64,000 bases of DNA from Rhodocyclaceae bacterium (GTDB lineage Bacteria; Pseudomonadota; Gammaproteobacteria; Burkholderiales; Rhodocyclaceae). The stretch lies in assembly GCA_030824275.1 (NCBI GenBank), contig JAVBXY010000003.1, positions 186,001 to 250,000 on the forward strand. Direction: 5' to 3'. Made by a program: the position numbers and the translations under genes. This document shows positions 44,480 through 53,555 of the stretch, piece after piece. Within the stretch, counting starts at the first letter, position 1. Each line of letters opens with the position of its first letter. Below the pieces are notes generated by a model that was not told the DNA's origin, searched no databases, and saw only the letters and a program-made list of their open reading frames with translations.

Positions 44480-45018
44480 TTTTCGGCCTCTTTCAGGCGG
44501 GCCTCGGCGGCGCTGACTTCGGATTTGAATGGGGCAGGGACCGTGGCCAGCAGCGGATCGGCTTTGAGCGCTGCGAGCAGCTTCGCCCCCTGGGCGCGGC
44601 GGTGGAAGATGCCGTCGGGCAGGGCGATGAAGGTGGCGGCGGCGACGAAGCGGGTTTGCAGGCTGACGGGGACGCCCTGGATCAGCACCTTGTCATGCTC
44701 GGGCTGAAGGGCGGCAAGGGCCTGGTCGAGATGGTCCGCGCCCTGCTCGGGGTAGCGCAGCTTGTTCCAGGGCATCCAGGCGGCCTTGCCCTTGAGCGCC
44801 AGGGCGCTGCCGAGATAGGCGGTGTAGAGCGGCTGCTTCTGGGCGTCCGGCGGCAGGGCGCGGAAGGCATCGATGGCCGGGTCGATCTGCTCGCTCTTGC
44901 CCTGGCGGGCGGCATCGAAGACGCGGAAGGCGGCGTCGAAGTCGCCGTCGGCCGCAAAGGCGATCAGGGGAAGGCTGGTGACGGCCGCCAGGATCAGGCG
45001 GCGAAAGTTTGCTGGCAT
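44476..45018 (-). CDS. exported helical protein, first gene of the envelope operon
   Basis: The 180-aa protein has a signal peptide (MPANFRRLILAAVTSLPLIA, cleavage after FA) and a helical body with YTAYLGSALALKGKAAWMPW and EQGADHLDQALAAL that looks TPR-like. It is first in the operon, with GAGGAG before the ATG, and overlaps the ATPase gene. I do not recognise the family; a periplasmic adaptor is possible. Confidence 0.8.
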
Positions 45019-45153
45019 GGTGTAACTCCTCATGGGTTGGACATGAGGCCATGCTAGGAAGCTGTTGCCGGGGTGTCAGCCGCTATGCGACGAACTGCGG
45101 GAATGCCGCCGCGAAGCGTATTCGCGGCGGATGAACGGAACGACTAAACCCGC

Positions 45154-46605
45154 TTAGAGGACTTCGCCAGCGTGATCCGCCAGGCGCGAACGCTCGCCGC
45201 GCTGGAGCGTGACGTGACCCGAATGGGCCCAGCCCTTGAAGCGGTCCACCACGTAGGTGAGGCCCGAGGAGCCTTCGGTCAGGTAGGGCGTGTCGATCTG
45301 GGCGATGTTGCCCAGGCAGACCACCTTGGTGCCGGGGCCGGCGCGGGTGACCAGGGTCTTCATCTGCTTGGGCGTCAGGTTCTGCGCTTCGTCGATGATG
45401 AGGAACTTGTTGAGGAAGGTGCGGCCGCGCATGAAGTTGAGGGACTTGACCTTGATCCGGCTGCGGATCAGGTCCATGGTCGCCGCCCGGCCCCAGTCGC
45501 CGCCGTAGTTGCCGCCAGCAGGGCTGGTGCCGGTGTTCTTGTCATCCGCCGGCTTGTTGAGCACGTCGAGGTTGTCTTCCAGCGCGCCCATCCAGGGCGT
45601 CATCTTTTCTTCCTCGGTGCCCGGCAGGAAGCCGATGTCCTCGCCCACCGGCACGGTGACACGGGTGATGATGATTTCCGAGAACAGCTTGGCCTCCAGG
45701 GTCTGCGTCAGCGCGGCGGCGAGGGTCAGCAGGGTCTTGCCGGTACCGGCCTGACCGAGCAGGGTGACGAAGTCGATGTCCGGGTTCATCAGCAGGTTGA
45801 GGGCGAAGTTCTGCTCCCGGTTGCGTGCGGTGATGCCCCATACGGCGTTCTTGACGTGACTGTAGTCGATCAGGGTTTCGAGTTCCGCCGTCTTGCCACC
45901 GCCGACTTTTACCCAGGCTTGCAGGGGCTGCGGGCCTTCCTGCCAGACGAATTCGTTGATCAGCATGTCGGGGCAGAGCGGGCCCTTGATGCGATAGTAG
46001 GTGCGGCTGTCCTTCTTCCAGGATTCGAGGCCCTTGCCGTGGGTGTCCCAGAAATCCGGCGGCAGTTCCATGGTGCCGGTGTAGAGGAGGTCGGTATCCT
46101 CCAGCACCTTGTCGTTGAAGTAGTCCTGCGCTTCGAGGCCCAGTGCGCGGGCCTTGATGCGCATGTTGATGTCCTTGGTGACCAGGATCACCGGTCGTTT
46201 CGGGTACTTCTGGCCGAGGTGCATGACCACGGCGATGATCTGGTTGTCGGCCTTGGCGGTGGGCAACGAGGACGGCAGGACGCTGTTGATGGCCTCGGTT
46301 TGCAGAAACAGGTGGCCGGTGGCCATGTCCCGCGAGGGGCCGGTGAGGTCGATGCCGTCGGCCATGGCGTGCTCTGCCTCGCTGACGATCTCGTCCAGGG
46401 TGCGGCTGGCCTGGCGGGCGTTGCGCGCCACTTCTGACATGCCCTTCTTGTTGGCGTCCAGTTCCTCCAGCGTCATCATGGGCACGAAGATGTCGTGCTC
46501 TTCGAAGCGGAAGAGGCTGGTGGGGTCGTGCATGAGGACGTTGGTGTCGAGCACGAAGAGCTTGGTGGGGGCGTTCTTCGCTGACTTGGCGCGCTTGGAG
46601 TTCAT
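45154..46605 (-). CDS. PIN-PhoH family protein (PhoH2/YlaK-like)
   Basis: The 483-aa protein has an N-terminal PIN ribonuclease domain (FVLDTNVLMHDPTSLFRFEE, TLEELDANKKG) and a C-terminal PhoH ATPase (LLGQAGTGKTLLTLAAAL as Walker A, FLIIDEAQNLTPKQ as Walker B, VCLGNIAQIDTPY). Members unwind and cleave RNA. It is separated from bcp by a GC hairpin. The diverged interspersed element at 45886-45910 is read as KVGGGKTA between the two domains. Confidence 0.93.
   Translation of the reverse strand: MNSKRAKSAKNAPTKLFVLDTNVLMHDPTSLFRFEEHDIFVPMMTLEELDANKKGMSEVARNARQASRTLDEIVSEAEHAMADGIDLTGPSRDMATGHLFLQTEAINSVLPSSLPTAKADNQIIAVVMHLGQKYPKRPVILVTKDINMRIKARALGLEAQDYFNDKVLEDTDLLYTGTMELPPDFWDTHGKGLESWKKDSRTYYRIKGPLCPDMLINEFVWQEGPQPLQAWVKVGGGKTAELETLIDYSHVKNAVWGITARNREQNFALNLLMNPDIDFVTLLGQAGTGKTLLTLAAALTQTLEAKLFSEIIITRVTVPVGEDIGFLPGTEEEKMTPWMGALEDNLDVLNKPADDKNTGTSPAGGNYGGDWGRAATMDLIRSRIKVKSLNFMRGRTFLNKFLIIDEAQNLTPKQMKTLVTRAGPGTKVVCLGNIAQIDTPYLTEGSSGLTYVVDRFKGWAHSGHVTLQRGERSRLADHAGEVL
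45886..45910 (-). repeat. 25-bp interspersed element-like copy in phoH gene
   Basis: 22 of 25 matches; the gene reads KVGGGKTA in the linker between PIN and PhoH domains. Confidence 0.55.
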
Positions 46606-46668
46606 GGGAACCTTTCAGAGGACTGCGCTGGGAACCGCCGGGAGCGGATGCCTTCAAGATAACGTAGG

Positions 46669-46687
46669 CCCCTCCCGGCAGGAGGGG
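46669..46687. terminator. GC hairpin between bcp and phoH
   Basis: CCCCTCC and GGAGGGG pair across CGGCA, 36 bp after the bcp stop. No T tract follows on the transcribed strand, so termination may be partial. Confidence 0.5.
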
Positions 46688-46722
46688 GGGATGAGACGCC
46701 GGAATCCCAGCTTTTTCGCCGT

Positions 46723-47220
46723 TTAGAGTGTCTTGATAGTGTCAAGAACCAGTGCTGCATTGCCGTCGGCCTTGGTCAGGCGCCATTCCTTGCGCAGTAC
46801 GCCGTTGGCATCGATGAGGAAGGTGGAGCGCTCGATGCCAAGCACTTTCTTGCCGTAGAGCATCTTGTTCTTGACCACGTCGAACATGCGGCAGAGCATG
46901 CCTTCGATGTCCGAGATCAGCTCGAAGGGCAAACCCAACTTGGCCTTGAAGCCTTCGTGGGACTTCAGCGAATCGCGGGAGATGCCGAAGACGACAGCGC
47001 CGGCGCTAGCGAACTCTGCGTGCAGGTCGCGGAACTGCTGGGCCTGGGTGGTGCAGCCGGGGGTGTTGTCCTTGGGGTAGAAATACAGCACCACGATCTT
47101 GCCGCGCAGGGCCGACAGCGTGACTTCGCCGCCGGTGGCGGGTGCGGTGAAATCGGGCACGGTCAGCCCGACGATGGATGGTGCGGGTGGGGGGGATGAA
47201 GTAAAGATGGGGTCGTTCAT
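46723..47220 (-). CDS. bcp: thiol peroxidase of the Bcp/PrxQ family
   Basis: The 165-aa protein reduces peroxides. The peroxidatic C56 is in YPKDNTPGCTTQ. The CxxxxC resolving Cys five residues later is absent (CTTQAQ); C109 in GMLCRMFD could serve instead, or it is a 1-Cys type. The start overlaps the arnD stop (ATGA), so it is carried at the end of the arn operon. Confidence 0.93.
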   Translation of the reverse strand: MNDPIFTSSPPPAPSIVGLTVPDFTAPATGGEVTLSALRGKIVVLYFYPKDNTPGCTTQAQQFRDLHAEFASAGAVVFGISRDSLKSHEGFKAKLGLPFELISDIEGMLCRMFDVVKNKMLYGKKVLGIERSTFLIDANGVLRKEWRLTKADGNAALVLDTIKTL

Positions 47221-48155
47221 GCTGCATCCTTCCAGGTCGACAAAAACTCCTCGCCTTGCAGCATCAGCGTGCCGGAACGGCCGGGAATCTCTCCGCGGAC
47301 GATCTCGTGGCGAGGCAACAAAACCGGGTCCAGCGCGTCGCGCATCTGGCCCAGTGAAACCAGCTCATAACCCTGTTCCCGCCAGCCGGTGAGGAGGCGC
47401 TCCAGGGTGTCGCCGAACTTGATGCCTTCGAGTTCGGCGTGCAGGGTGAAGACGTGATCCTGTGGCGCTCTGCCTATGGGGGACGAGGCGCGTAGCAGGG
47501 ATTCGTGTACGTTTTCCGAGGTGATGTCATCGGTGCCGATCAGCTCGTCGAGGGTCGGCAGGGTGGTCGGCAGTTGCGGGCAATGCACGACTTCGCCGTT
47601 CCACACCGGGACGAAGGGATGCGTGCCCCGGCAATCCGAGGCCCAGCGATAGCCGAGCCGCTGCGTCAGGCGCAGGGCGTGGGCGTTCATCTGCCAGCCG
47701 GCAGCGCCATGGCCGGGCGAGGCGCTGTCGAATATCTCGACATAGCGTTCGTGGGCGCGGCGCATTTCGATTTCGGTCCAGGTGGCGTTGGCCTTCTCGA
47801 CACCGTCCTGCCATTTGACGTGATCCCAGCAGTGGATGGCGGTCTCGAAGCCGGCATCGCGGGTGGCCTTCATGATGCTGGTGGTGCTGGCGCGGCGGCC
47901 AATGTCCGGGCCGGGTAGCACCGTGCCGTAGAGCAGGGTGGTGATGCCGTAGTTGGACACCACCGAGGTGCGCTTGACCTTCTTCATGAAGCCCGGACGC
48001 AGGACGCGCTTGATGGCGCGGCCGGTGTGGTCCGGGCCGAGGGAGAAGAGAAAGCTGGCGTTGGCGCGCTGGCGACGCAGGATTTCGACCAGCCGGGGTA
48101 CCCCTTGCAGGGTGCCGCGATAGGTGTCTACGTCGATCTTGAGGGCAAGCTTCAC
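47217..48155 (-). CDS. arnD: ArnD deformylase
   Basis: Removes the formyl group from undecaprenyl-phosphate-Ara4FN before transfer to lipid A. The 312-aa protein has the polysaccharide-deacetylase fold: LALKIDVDTYRGTLQGVPRL with the metal Asp, ASFLFSLGPDHTG, FETAIHCWDHVKWQ and a C-terminal ...TLHAELEGI His. Length and pattern match ArnD. It is encoded in the arn operon, 21 bp after the ArnA dehydrogenase gene. Confidence 0.95.
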   Translation of the reverse strand: MKLALKIDVDTYRGTLQGVPRLVEILRRQRANASFLFSLGPDHTGRAIKRVLRPGFMKKVKRTSVVSNYGITTLLYGTVLPGPDIGRRASTTSIMKATRDAGFETAIHCWDHVKWQDGVEKANATWTEIEMRRAHERYVEIFDSASPGHGAAGWQMNAHALRLTQRLGYRWASDCRGTHPFVPVWNGEVVHCPQLPTTLPTLDELIGTDDITSENVHESLLRASSPIGRAPQDHVFTLHAELEGIKFGDTLERLLTGWREQGYELVSLGQMRDALDPVLLPRHEIVRGEIPGRSGTLMLQGEEFLSTWKDAA

Positions 48156-48176
48156 TGAGTTTTGCTCCGTGCCGCC

Positions 48177-49220
48177 TCAATCCATCAGCTTACGGGCCTC
48201 GGCCACGTCGTTGCGATAGGCCTCGAAAATACCGCGCAGGGCATCCTCGAACTTCACCGTGGGCGCCCAGTCGAGGTCGGCCATGGTGTTGGTGATCTTG
48301 GGTACCCGATGCTGGGTGTCCTGGTAGCCGGCGCCGTAGTACTCGCCGGAGGTGGTTTCCAGCACCTTGACCTTGGCCAGGCCCTCGGCGTACTCGGGAT
48401 ATTCGCCCGCCAGCTTGAGCATCAGCGTGGCCAGTTCGCGGATCGAGTAATTGTTCTTCGGGTTGCCGATGTTGTAGATCTTGCCGTTGGCGACGCCGTC
48501 CTTGTTGTCGATGATCTTCATCAGGGCATCGATGCCGTCGGTCACGTAGGTGAAGGAGCGCTTCTGGGCACCACCGTCCACCAGCTTGATGGCCTCGCCG
48601 CGGACGATGTGGCCGAGGAACTGGGTGATGACACGGGAGCTGCCTTCCTTCGGCGTGTAGATCGAATCGAGGCCGGGGCCAATCCAGTTGAAGGGGCGGA
48701 ACAGCGTGTATTGCAGGCCTTCCTGCTGGCCGTAGGCGTGGATCACGCGGTCCATCATCTGCTTGGCGCAGGAGTAGATCCAGCGCGGCTTGTTGATCGG
48801 GCCGAGCACCAGATTGGAGTTTTCCGGGTCGAATTCCGGGTCCTGGCTCATGCCGTAGACCTCGGAGGTCGAGGGGAAGATCACCCGCTTCTTGTACTTC
48901 ACGGCCTGACGAATGATCGGCAGGTTGGCTTCGAAGTCGAGTTCGAAAACGCGCAGCGGCTCCTTCACATAGGTGGCTGGGGTGGCGATGGCGACCAGGG
49001 GCAGGATCACGTCGCACTTCTTTACGTGGTACTCGATCCATTCCTTGTTGATGGTGATGTCACCTTCGAAGAAGTGGAAACGCGGATTGGACATCAACTC
49101 GGTGACGCGCTCGGAGTTCATGTCCATGCCGTACACCTCCCAGTCGGTGGTGGCGAGGATGCGCTGGGACAGGTGGTGGCCGATGAAGCCATTGACGCCG
49201 AGGATGAGGATTTTTTTCAT
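48177..49220 (-). CDS. UDP-glucuronate oxidative decarboxylase (ArnA dehydrogenase part)
   Basis: Makes UDP-4-keto-pentose from UDP-glucuronic acid with NAD+. The 347-aa protein starts MKKILILGVNGFIGHHL (GxxGxxG) and has the SDR active site in IFPSTSEVYGMSQD and the YSCAKQ YxxxK pair, plus RPFNWIGPGLDSI of the ArnA/RGAE type. In E. coli this is the C-terminal half of ArnA. Here it is a separate gene, and its ATG overlaps the formyltransferase stop. The frame is open upstream, but ATG 49220 is the family start. Confidence 0.93.
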   Translation of the reverse strand: MKKILILGVNGFIGHHLSQRILATTDWEVYGMDMNSERVTELMSNPRFHFFEGDITINKEWIEYHVKKCDVILPLVAIATPATYVKEPLRVFELDFEANLPIIRQAVKYKKRVIFPSTSEVYGMSQDPEFDPENSNLVLGPINKPRWIYSCAKQMMDRVIHAYGQQEGLQYTLFRPFNWIGPGLDSIYTPKEGSSRVITQFLGHIVRGEAIKLVDGGAQKRSFTYVTDGIDALMKIIDNKDGVANGKIYNIGNPKNNYSIRELATLMLKLAGEYPEYAEGLAKVKVLETTSGEYYGAGYQDTQHRVPKITNTMADLDWAPTVKFEDALRGIFEAYRNDVAEARKLMD

Positions 49221-50161
49221 GTGAGAGCAAGCACCGGGGTGCCGAAAGTCGCGTTGAACTGGTCGCTGGTCCGGATGGACTGCGCGGAACCCGCCAATTC
49301 TACCGCGAGCAGGCGTAAAACCAGTCCGTCGCCGCATTCGGCGACCAGTCGGTCGTCATGGATATACAGGGTAGGGGCGCCGAAGCGGCCTGTCTCGCCG
49401 GTCGGATGCAGGGAGCCGGTGACGACCAGCCGGCCAGCGGGCGTATCGCAGAAGGCGCCAGGATAGGGTGGGGCGACGGCGCGGATCAGGTTGTGGATGG
49501 CCTGCGCCGGTTTGGTCCAGTCAATGCGACCGTCCTCGGGCTTGCGGCCACCAAAGTAGCCACCCTGCGACAGGTCCTGGGCTTGCGCCACGGCGCGGCC
49601 GGCGAGGAGGTCCGGCAGGATGCGGTCGAGGGCCATTTCGGCGGCCAGCGTCACCTTCTGGAATACCTCGAAGGCCGTGTCGTCGGGCAGGATGGGCACC
49701 GCCTGCTGGGCCAGGATGCCACCGGCGTCGGGTTTGATGACCATTTCGTGCAGCGTGGCGCCGGTTTCCCGCTCGCCATGGATCACCGCCCAGTTCACCG
49801 GCACGCGGCCTCGATACTTGGGCAGCAGGGAGCCGTGCATGTTGTAAGCGCCCCGTGTGGGGATCGCCAGCAAGGCCTCCTTCATCATGTTCCGGTAATA
49901 GAAAGAGAAGAAGAAGTCGGGCTTGAGGGCGGCGATCTGCGCGACTACTGCCGGGTCGTTGGCATCCTCCGGCGTGATCACCGGGATGCCGTGACGTTCC
50001 GCCAATGCGGCGACGCTGTCGAACCAGATGGTTTCGGCGGGATTGTCGGTATGCGTGACCACCAGCGCCACATCGACGCCGTGGGCCAGCAGTACCGACA
50101 GGCAGCGGACGCCGACGTTGTGGTAGGCGAAAACGACTGCTGTAGGTGCGGGAGGCGTCAT
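49217..50161 (-). CDS. UDP-Ara4N formyltransferase (ArnA formyltransferase part)
   Basis: Transfers formyl from 10-formyl-THF to UDP-Ara4N. The 314-aa protein contains YNMHGSLLPKYRGRVPVNW with the catalytic His and the Asn before it, and HEMVIKPDAGGILAQ with the catalytic Asp, the Fmt/ArnA pattern, plus an OB-like C-terminal domain. In enterobacteria this is the N-terminal half of ArnA. Both halves overlap as separate genes here. Confidence 0.93.
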   Translation of the reverse strand: MTPPAPTAVVFAYHNVGVRCLSVLLAHGVDVALVVTHTDNPAETIWFDSVAALAERHGIPVITPEDANDPAVVAQIAALKPDFFFSFYYRNMMKEALLAIPTRGAYNMHGSLLPKYRGRVPVNWAVIHGERETGATLHEMVIKPDAGGILAQQAVPILPDDTAFEVFQKVTLAAEMALDRILPDLLAGRAVAQAQDLSQGGYFGGRKPEDGRIDWTKPAQAIHNLIRAVAPPYPGAFCDTPAGRLVVTGSLHPTGETGRFGAPTLYIHDDRLVAECGDGLVLRLLAVELAGSAQSIRTSDQFNATFGTPVLALT

Positions 50162-51108
50162 TCCTTCTTCTCGAGGATCGCTTCGACCAGATAACGCGGG
50201 CGGTGGCGCACCTGCTGATAGATGCGACCGATGTATTCACCGAGCAGGCCGATGCCGAACAGGGCCAGGCCGATCAGGAAGAAGGCCAGGGCGAACAGGG
50301 TGAACAGGCCCTCGGCCTCGGGGCCGAGGATCAGGCGGCGAATGATCAGTAGCACGAACAGCGCCGCCGAGCCGAAGGAGACCAGGATGCCGAGCATGGA
50401 GAACCATTGCAGTGGCACCAGCGAGAAGCCGGTCATGAGGTCGAAGTTGAGACGGATCAGGCTGTAGAGGGTGTAGTTCGATTCACCGGCGGCACGTTCC
50501 TCGTGCTCGACGATGACCTCGGCCGGATTGCGGGCGAAGGTATAGGCCAGCGCCGGGATGAAGGTGCTGACTTCCTTGCAGGAGTTGATGGCATCGACGA
50601 CGGAGCGCGAGTAGGCGCGCAGCATGTTGCCCTGGTCGGTGATCTTGATGCGGGTGATCTTCTCCCGCAGGCGGTTCATGGCCTTCGAGGCCCAGGTGCG
50701 GAACAGGCTGTCCTGGCGCTTGCGGCGGATGCTGCCGACGTAGTCGTGGCCTTCGCGCATCTTGGCGATCAGCTTGCCGATTTCTTCCGGCGGGTTTTGC
50801 AGATCTGCATCCAGCGTGACGATGATCTCGCCCTGGCAATGCTCGAAGCCGGCCATGATGGCCATGTGCTGGCCGGCGTTGGCGGCGAAGAGGATGACGC
50901 GGGTGACGTCGGGCCGCTGCTGATATTGCTCGCGCAGGATGGCCGCCGAACGGTCACGGCTGCCGTCGTTCACGAAGATGATTTCGTAGGACTCGCCAAG
51001 ACTTGTACTCAAGGCATCGAGGGCCGGATAGAGACGGGCGAACAGCGTTGCCAGCCCGGCTTCTTCGTTGTAGACGGGGATGACGATGGAAAGCATGGGA
51101 CGGGACAT
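50158..51108 (-). CDS. arnC: undecaprenyl-phosphate Ara4FN transferase
   Basis: The 316-aa GT2 enzyme starts MSRPMLSIVIPVYNEEAG and has the DxD-like LDADLQNPPEEI, GSIRRKRQDSLFR and two C-terminal helices (LGILVSFGSAALFVLLII, ALAFFLIGLALFGIGLL). It loads Ara4FN onto the lipid carrier on the cytoplasmic face. It follows the PilZ gene by 12 bp and overlaps the formyltransferase gene. Confidence 0.95.
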   Translation of the reverse strand: MSRPMLSIVIPVYNEEAGLATLFARLYPALDALSTSLGESYEIIFVNDGSRDRSAAILREQYQQRPDVTRVILFAANAGQHMAIMAGFEHCQGEIIVTLDADLQNPPEEIGKLIAKMREGHDYVGSIRRKRQDSLFRTWASKAMNRLREKITRIKITDQGNMLRAYSRSVVDAINSCKEVSTFIPALAYTFARNPAEVIVEHEERAAGESNYTLYSLIRLNFDLMTGFSLVPLQWFSMLGILVSFGSAALFVLLIIRRLILGPEAEGLFTLFALAFFLIGLALFGIGLLGEYIGRIYQQVRHRPRYLVEAILEKKE

Positions 51109-51120
51109 GGCAGTGCTGGA

Positions 51121-52059
51121 TCAGGCGACCGTGTGGGGTTGTTCGATCATCTGCTGGTAGATCATGCTTTGCAGAATCACGCTGTCATTGGGGGCGAGGT
51201 CGACGAATTCGAGGCCATGGTGGATCAGCCCGGATTTTTCGTTCTCCAGGACGTCATCGCCGAACACCGCGCGGATCGCGGCATTCACCGTCAGGTAGGC
51301 ATCCATGTTGTGCAGGTTGACGCGAAAGGACACGCGGACGGTGGCGCCCTTGTCCGCCAGGTTGCGCCGGGCATCGAGCAGGGCGCCGTTGGCGCTGAGG
51401 TTGGCGATGATGGCCGAGCTGCTTTCCTCGCCGGATTTGCCGGTGTTCACCGCTGCGATGATGCGGGTTTTCACGCGCGGCGCCTTGCGGATCACCATGC
51501 CCTGGACTTCCTCGGGGAAGGATAGGTGCAGGTAGTCGAAGGGCAGGCGGTTGATCTTCTTCACCGTGCAGGGAAAGCCGAAGGCGTTCTGGCTGGAGAA
51601 GGCTCGTACCACGAGTTCCTCACCCTCTACCAGACGCGGGCGCAAGCCACGGGAATCCACCGGCGTCGTGACCATCAGGCTGACCTTGTTCATGAAGCCG
51701 ATCAGCTTGACCATGAAGCGTTCCGGCGAGACCAGCAGCGGCGGCTGGATTTGCAGCCGGTCACCGATCTTCAGCTTCATGGCCTCGAAGGGGAAGGTGG
51801 TTTGCTGGGCATCCGTCGCTGCGCCCGGCTTGGCCGTGGTGATCTGCTCGGCGGTGAGTTCCTCATCGGCGGGGCCAGGCTTGTTGGCTTCCCAGCTCAA
51901 CTCGCGGCAGGGCTGGCTGTCGAGCAAGCGCAGCAGCTTTTCCTTGCTCTGGATGACCTCTCCCTGCGCCGCGAGGAGATTGTTCTGCGGATCGAAGACA
52001 TCCCAGGGCAGGGGGCTGCCGATTTCAAACGCATCGGGGCTGATGGAAACGAGATTCAT
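51121..52059 (-). CDS. PilZ-domain c-di-GMP receptor (YcgR-like) inside the arn operon
   Basis: The 312-aa protein has a YcgR-type N-terminal domain (about 90-185; LKIGDRLQIQPP, RFMVKLIGFM) and a PilZ domain with RKAPRVKTRIIAAV (RxxxR) and NLSANGALLDARRN (the D/NxSxxG motif, here NLSANG). c-di-GMP binding is therefore likely. It sits between arnB and arnC in the same direction with gaps of 12-15 bp. YcgR proteins usually brake flagella; here control of lipid A modification or a polar effect is an inference from position. Confidence 0.88.
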   Translation of the reverse strand: MNLVSISPDAFEIGSPLPWDVFDPQNNLLAAQGEVIQSKEKLLRLLDSQPCRELSWEANKPGPADEELTAEQITTAKPGAATDAQQTTFPFEAMKLKIGDRLQIQPPLLVSPERFMVKLIGFMNKVSLMVTTPVDSRGLRPRLVEGEELVVRAFSSQNAFGFPCTVKKINRLPFDYLHLSFPEEVQGMVIRKAPRVKTRIIAAVNTGKSGEESSSAIIANLSANGALLDARRNLADKGATVRVSFRVNLHNMDAYLTVNAAIRAVFGDDVLENEKSGLIHHGLEFVDLAPNDSVILQSMIYQQMIEQPHTVA

Positions 52060-52074
52060 CGACGGCGACTCCGG

Positions 52075-53187
52075 TTATGGATGGCGAAGTATCGCAGCAA
52101 TTGCCGAGCAAACCCTTTCGACATCATGGTTTGTCATGGCGGGAAACAGCGGCAGGGTCAGCGTGCTGGCACCGATACGTTCGGACTCGGGAAAGTCGCC
52201 TTCCTTGAATCCGCGCTGGCGATAGAGCGAGAACAGGTGCAGGGCCGGGTAATGCACGCCGGTGCCGATGCCCTTTTCCTTGAGCGCGGCGATGACCTGG
52301 CCGCGATCCGTGCCCGTCGATAGCAGAACCTGAAACATGTGCCAGTTGCAATTGCTGAAATCGGCCACCGGCAGGCCGAGGCCGAGGGCCGGATCGAGAT
52401 GGGCGAAATAGTGGCGGGCGAGTTCGCGGCGGCGGGCGGTGAATTCGTCAATGCGATTGAGCTGACCAAGGCCGATGGCGGCGGCGACGTCCGTGAGATT
52501 GAACTTGCCGCCGAGCACGTCCACATCCATGCCACCATCGGGAAAGCGCTTCACGCCTTGCAGGCGCAGGCGCTCGCACAGGCCCGGATCGACGTCGGCC
52601 GGCAGCACCAGGGCGCCGCCCTCGGTGGTGGTGAGGTTCTTGTTGGCGTGGAAGCTGAAGGAAATGAAATCGCCCGTGGAGCCTATCGGCTTGCCGTTCC
52701 ATGATGCGCCGAAGGACTGGGCGGCATCCTCGATGACGCGCAACTTGTGCTTGCCGGCGATAGCGTAAAGGCGATCCCGATCCACCGGCAGGCCGGCCAG
52801 ATCCACCGGGATGATGGCTTTCGTCGTTGGTGTGATGGCCGCTTCGAGTTTGTTGAGGTCGATGTTGCGGGTGACCGGATCGACGTCCACGAATACCGGC
52901 GTGGCGCCGACCTCGAGTATCACATTGGCGGTGGCGACCCAGGTCATGGGCGTGGTGATCACCGTATCGCCAGGGCCGACTTTTGCGAGGCGCAGCGCCA
53001 CTTCCAGCGTGGCTGTGCCGGAGTTGAAGGCGCGCACGACGCGGCCGCCGCAACGCTCGGACAGGGCCGCTTCGAAGGCCTGCACCTTGGGGCCGGAGGT
53101 GATCCAGCCGGAACGCAGCACGTTGGCTACATCGGCGATGGTTTCCTCGTCGATGGAGGGACGGGTGAAGGGTAGAAACTCGCTCAT
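52075..53187 (-). CDS. arnB: UDP-Ara4O aminotransferase
   Basis: The 370-aa DegT-family enzyme converts UDP-4-keto-arabinose plus glutamate to UDP-Ara4N. PLP lysine K183 is in FHANKNLTTTEGGALV; RAFNSGTATLEVAL and VIEDAAQSFGASWNGK are the usual phosphate- and ring-binding parts. ATG 53187 overlaps the ArnE-like stop (ATGA). A weak interspersed-element match at 52960 coincides with the family-conserved VGPGDTVITTP and is probably convergence. Confidence 0.95.
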   Translation of the reverse strand: MSEFLPFTRPSIDEETIADVANVLRSGWITSGPKVQAFEAALSERCGGRVVRAFNSGTATLEVALRLAKVGPGDTVITTPMTWVATANVILEVGATPVFVDVDPVTRNIDLNKLEAAITPTTKAIIPVDLAGLPVDRDRLYAIAGKHKLRVIEDAAQSFGASWNGKPIGSTGDFISFSFHANKNLTTTEGGALVLPADVDPGLCERLRLQGVKRFPDGGMDVDVLGGKFNLTDVAAAIGLGQLNRIDEFTARRRELARHYFAHLDPALGLGLPVADFSNCNWHMFQVLLSTGTDRGQVIAALKEKGIGTGVHYPALHLFSLYRQRGFKEGDFPESERIGASTLTLPLFPAMTNHDVERVCSAIAAILRHP

Positions 53188-53555
53188 GAACGGGCCACCA
53201 GGAACACGCCGACGGCGATGAAGCCGATGCCGAGAAGCTTCTGCGTGGCCAGGGCTTCGCCGAACCATTGCCAGGCGATGAAGGCGTTGATCACATAGCC
53301 GATGGACAGCATCGGGTAGGCGATGGAGACCGGCACGCGGGACAGGGCCATGATCCAGACCACCAGGCTGACGGCATAGCAGGCCATGCCGCCCATGATC
53401 CAGGGTTGGAAGGCGATCTTGAGGCCGATGGGAATCACGTTGTCGAGATGGAACTCGAAATGGCCGACGGCATTGGTGCCGGCCTTGAGCAGCAACTGGG
53501 CGGCGGCGTTGAGCAATACGCCGGTGAGGATCAGGGCGAAGCTGACGGTATTCAT
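53184..53555 (-). CDS. SMR/EamA-type flippase subunit, ArnE-like
   Basis: The 123-aa protein has four hydrophobic helices (SFALILTGVLLNAAAQLLLK, AVSLVVWIMALS, VSIAYPMLSIGYVINAF, LLGIGFIAVGVFLVA) and the ArnE/F motif PVSIAYPML. It flips undecaprenyl-phosphate-Ara4N to the periplasmic face. Enterobacteria use a heterodimer ArnE-ArnF; only one such gene is present here, so it may act as a homodimer. It overlaps both arnT and arnB. Confidence 0.9.
   Translation of the reverse strand: MNTVSFALILTGVLLNAAAQLLLKAGTNAVGHFEFHLDNVIPIGLKIAFQPWIMGGMACYAVSLVVWIMALSRVPVSIAYPMLSIGYVINAFIAWQWFGEALATQKLLGIGFIAVGVFLVARS

Noticed and set aside
52960..52984. Interspersed-element match in arnB (23 of 25 positions)
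   Set aside because: The encoded KVGPGDTVITTP is a normal motif of DegT-family aminotransferases, so the similarity may be convergence; it is not counted as a firm copy.
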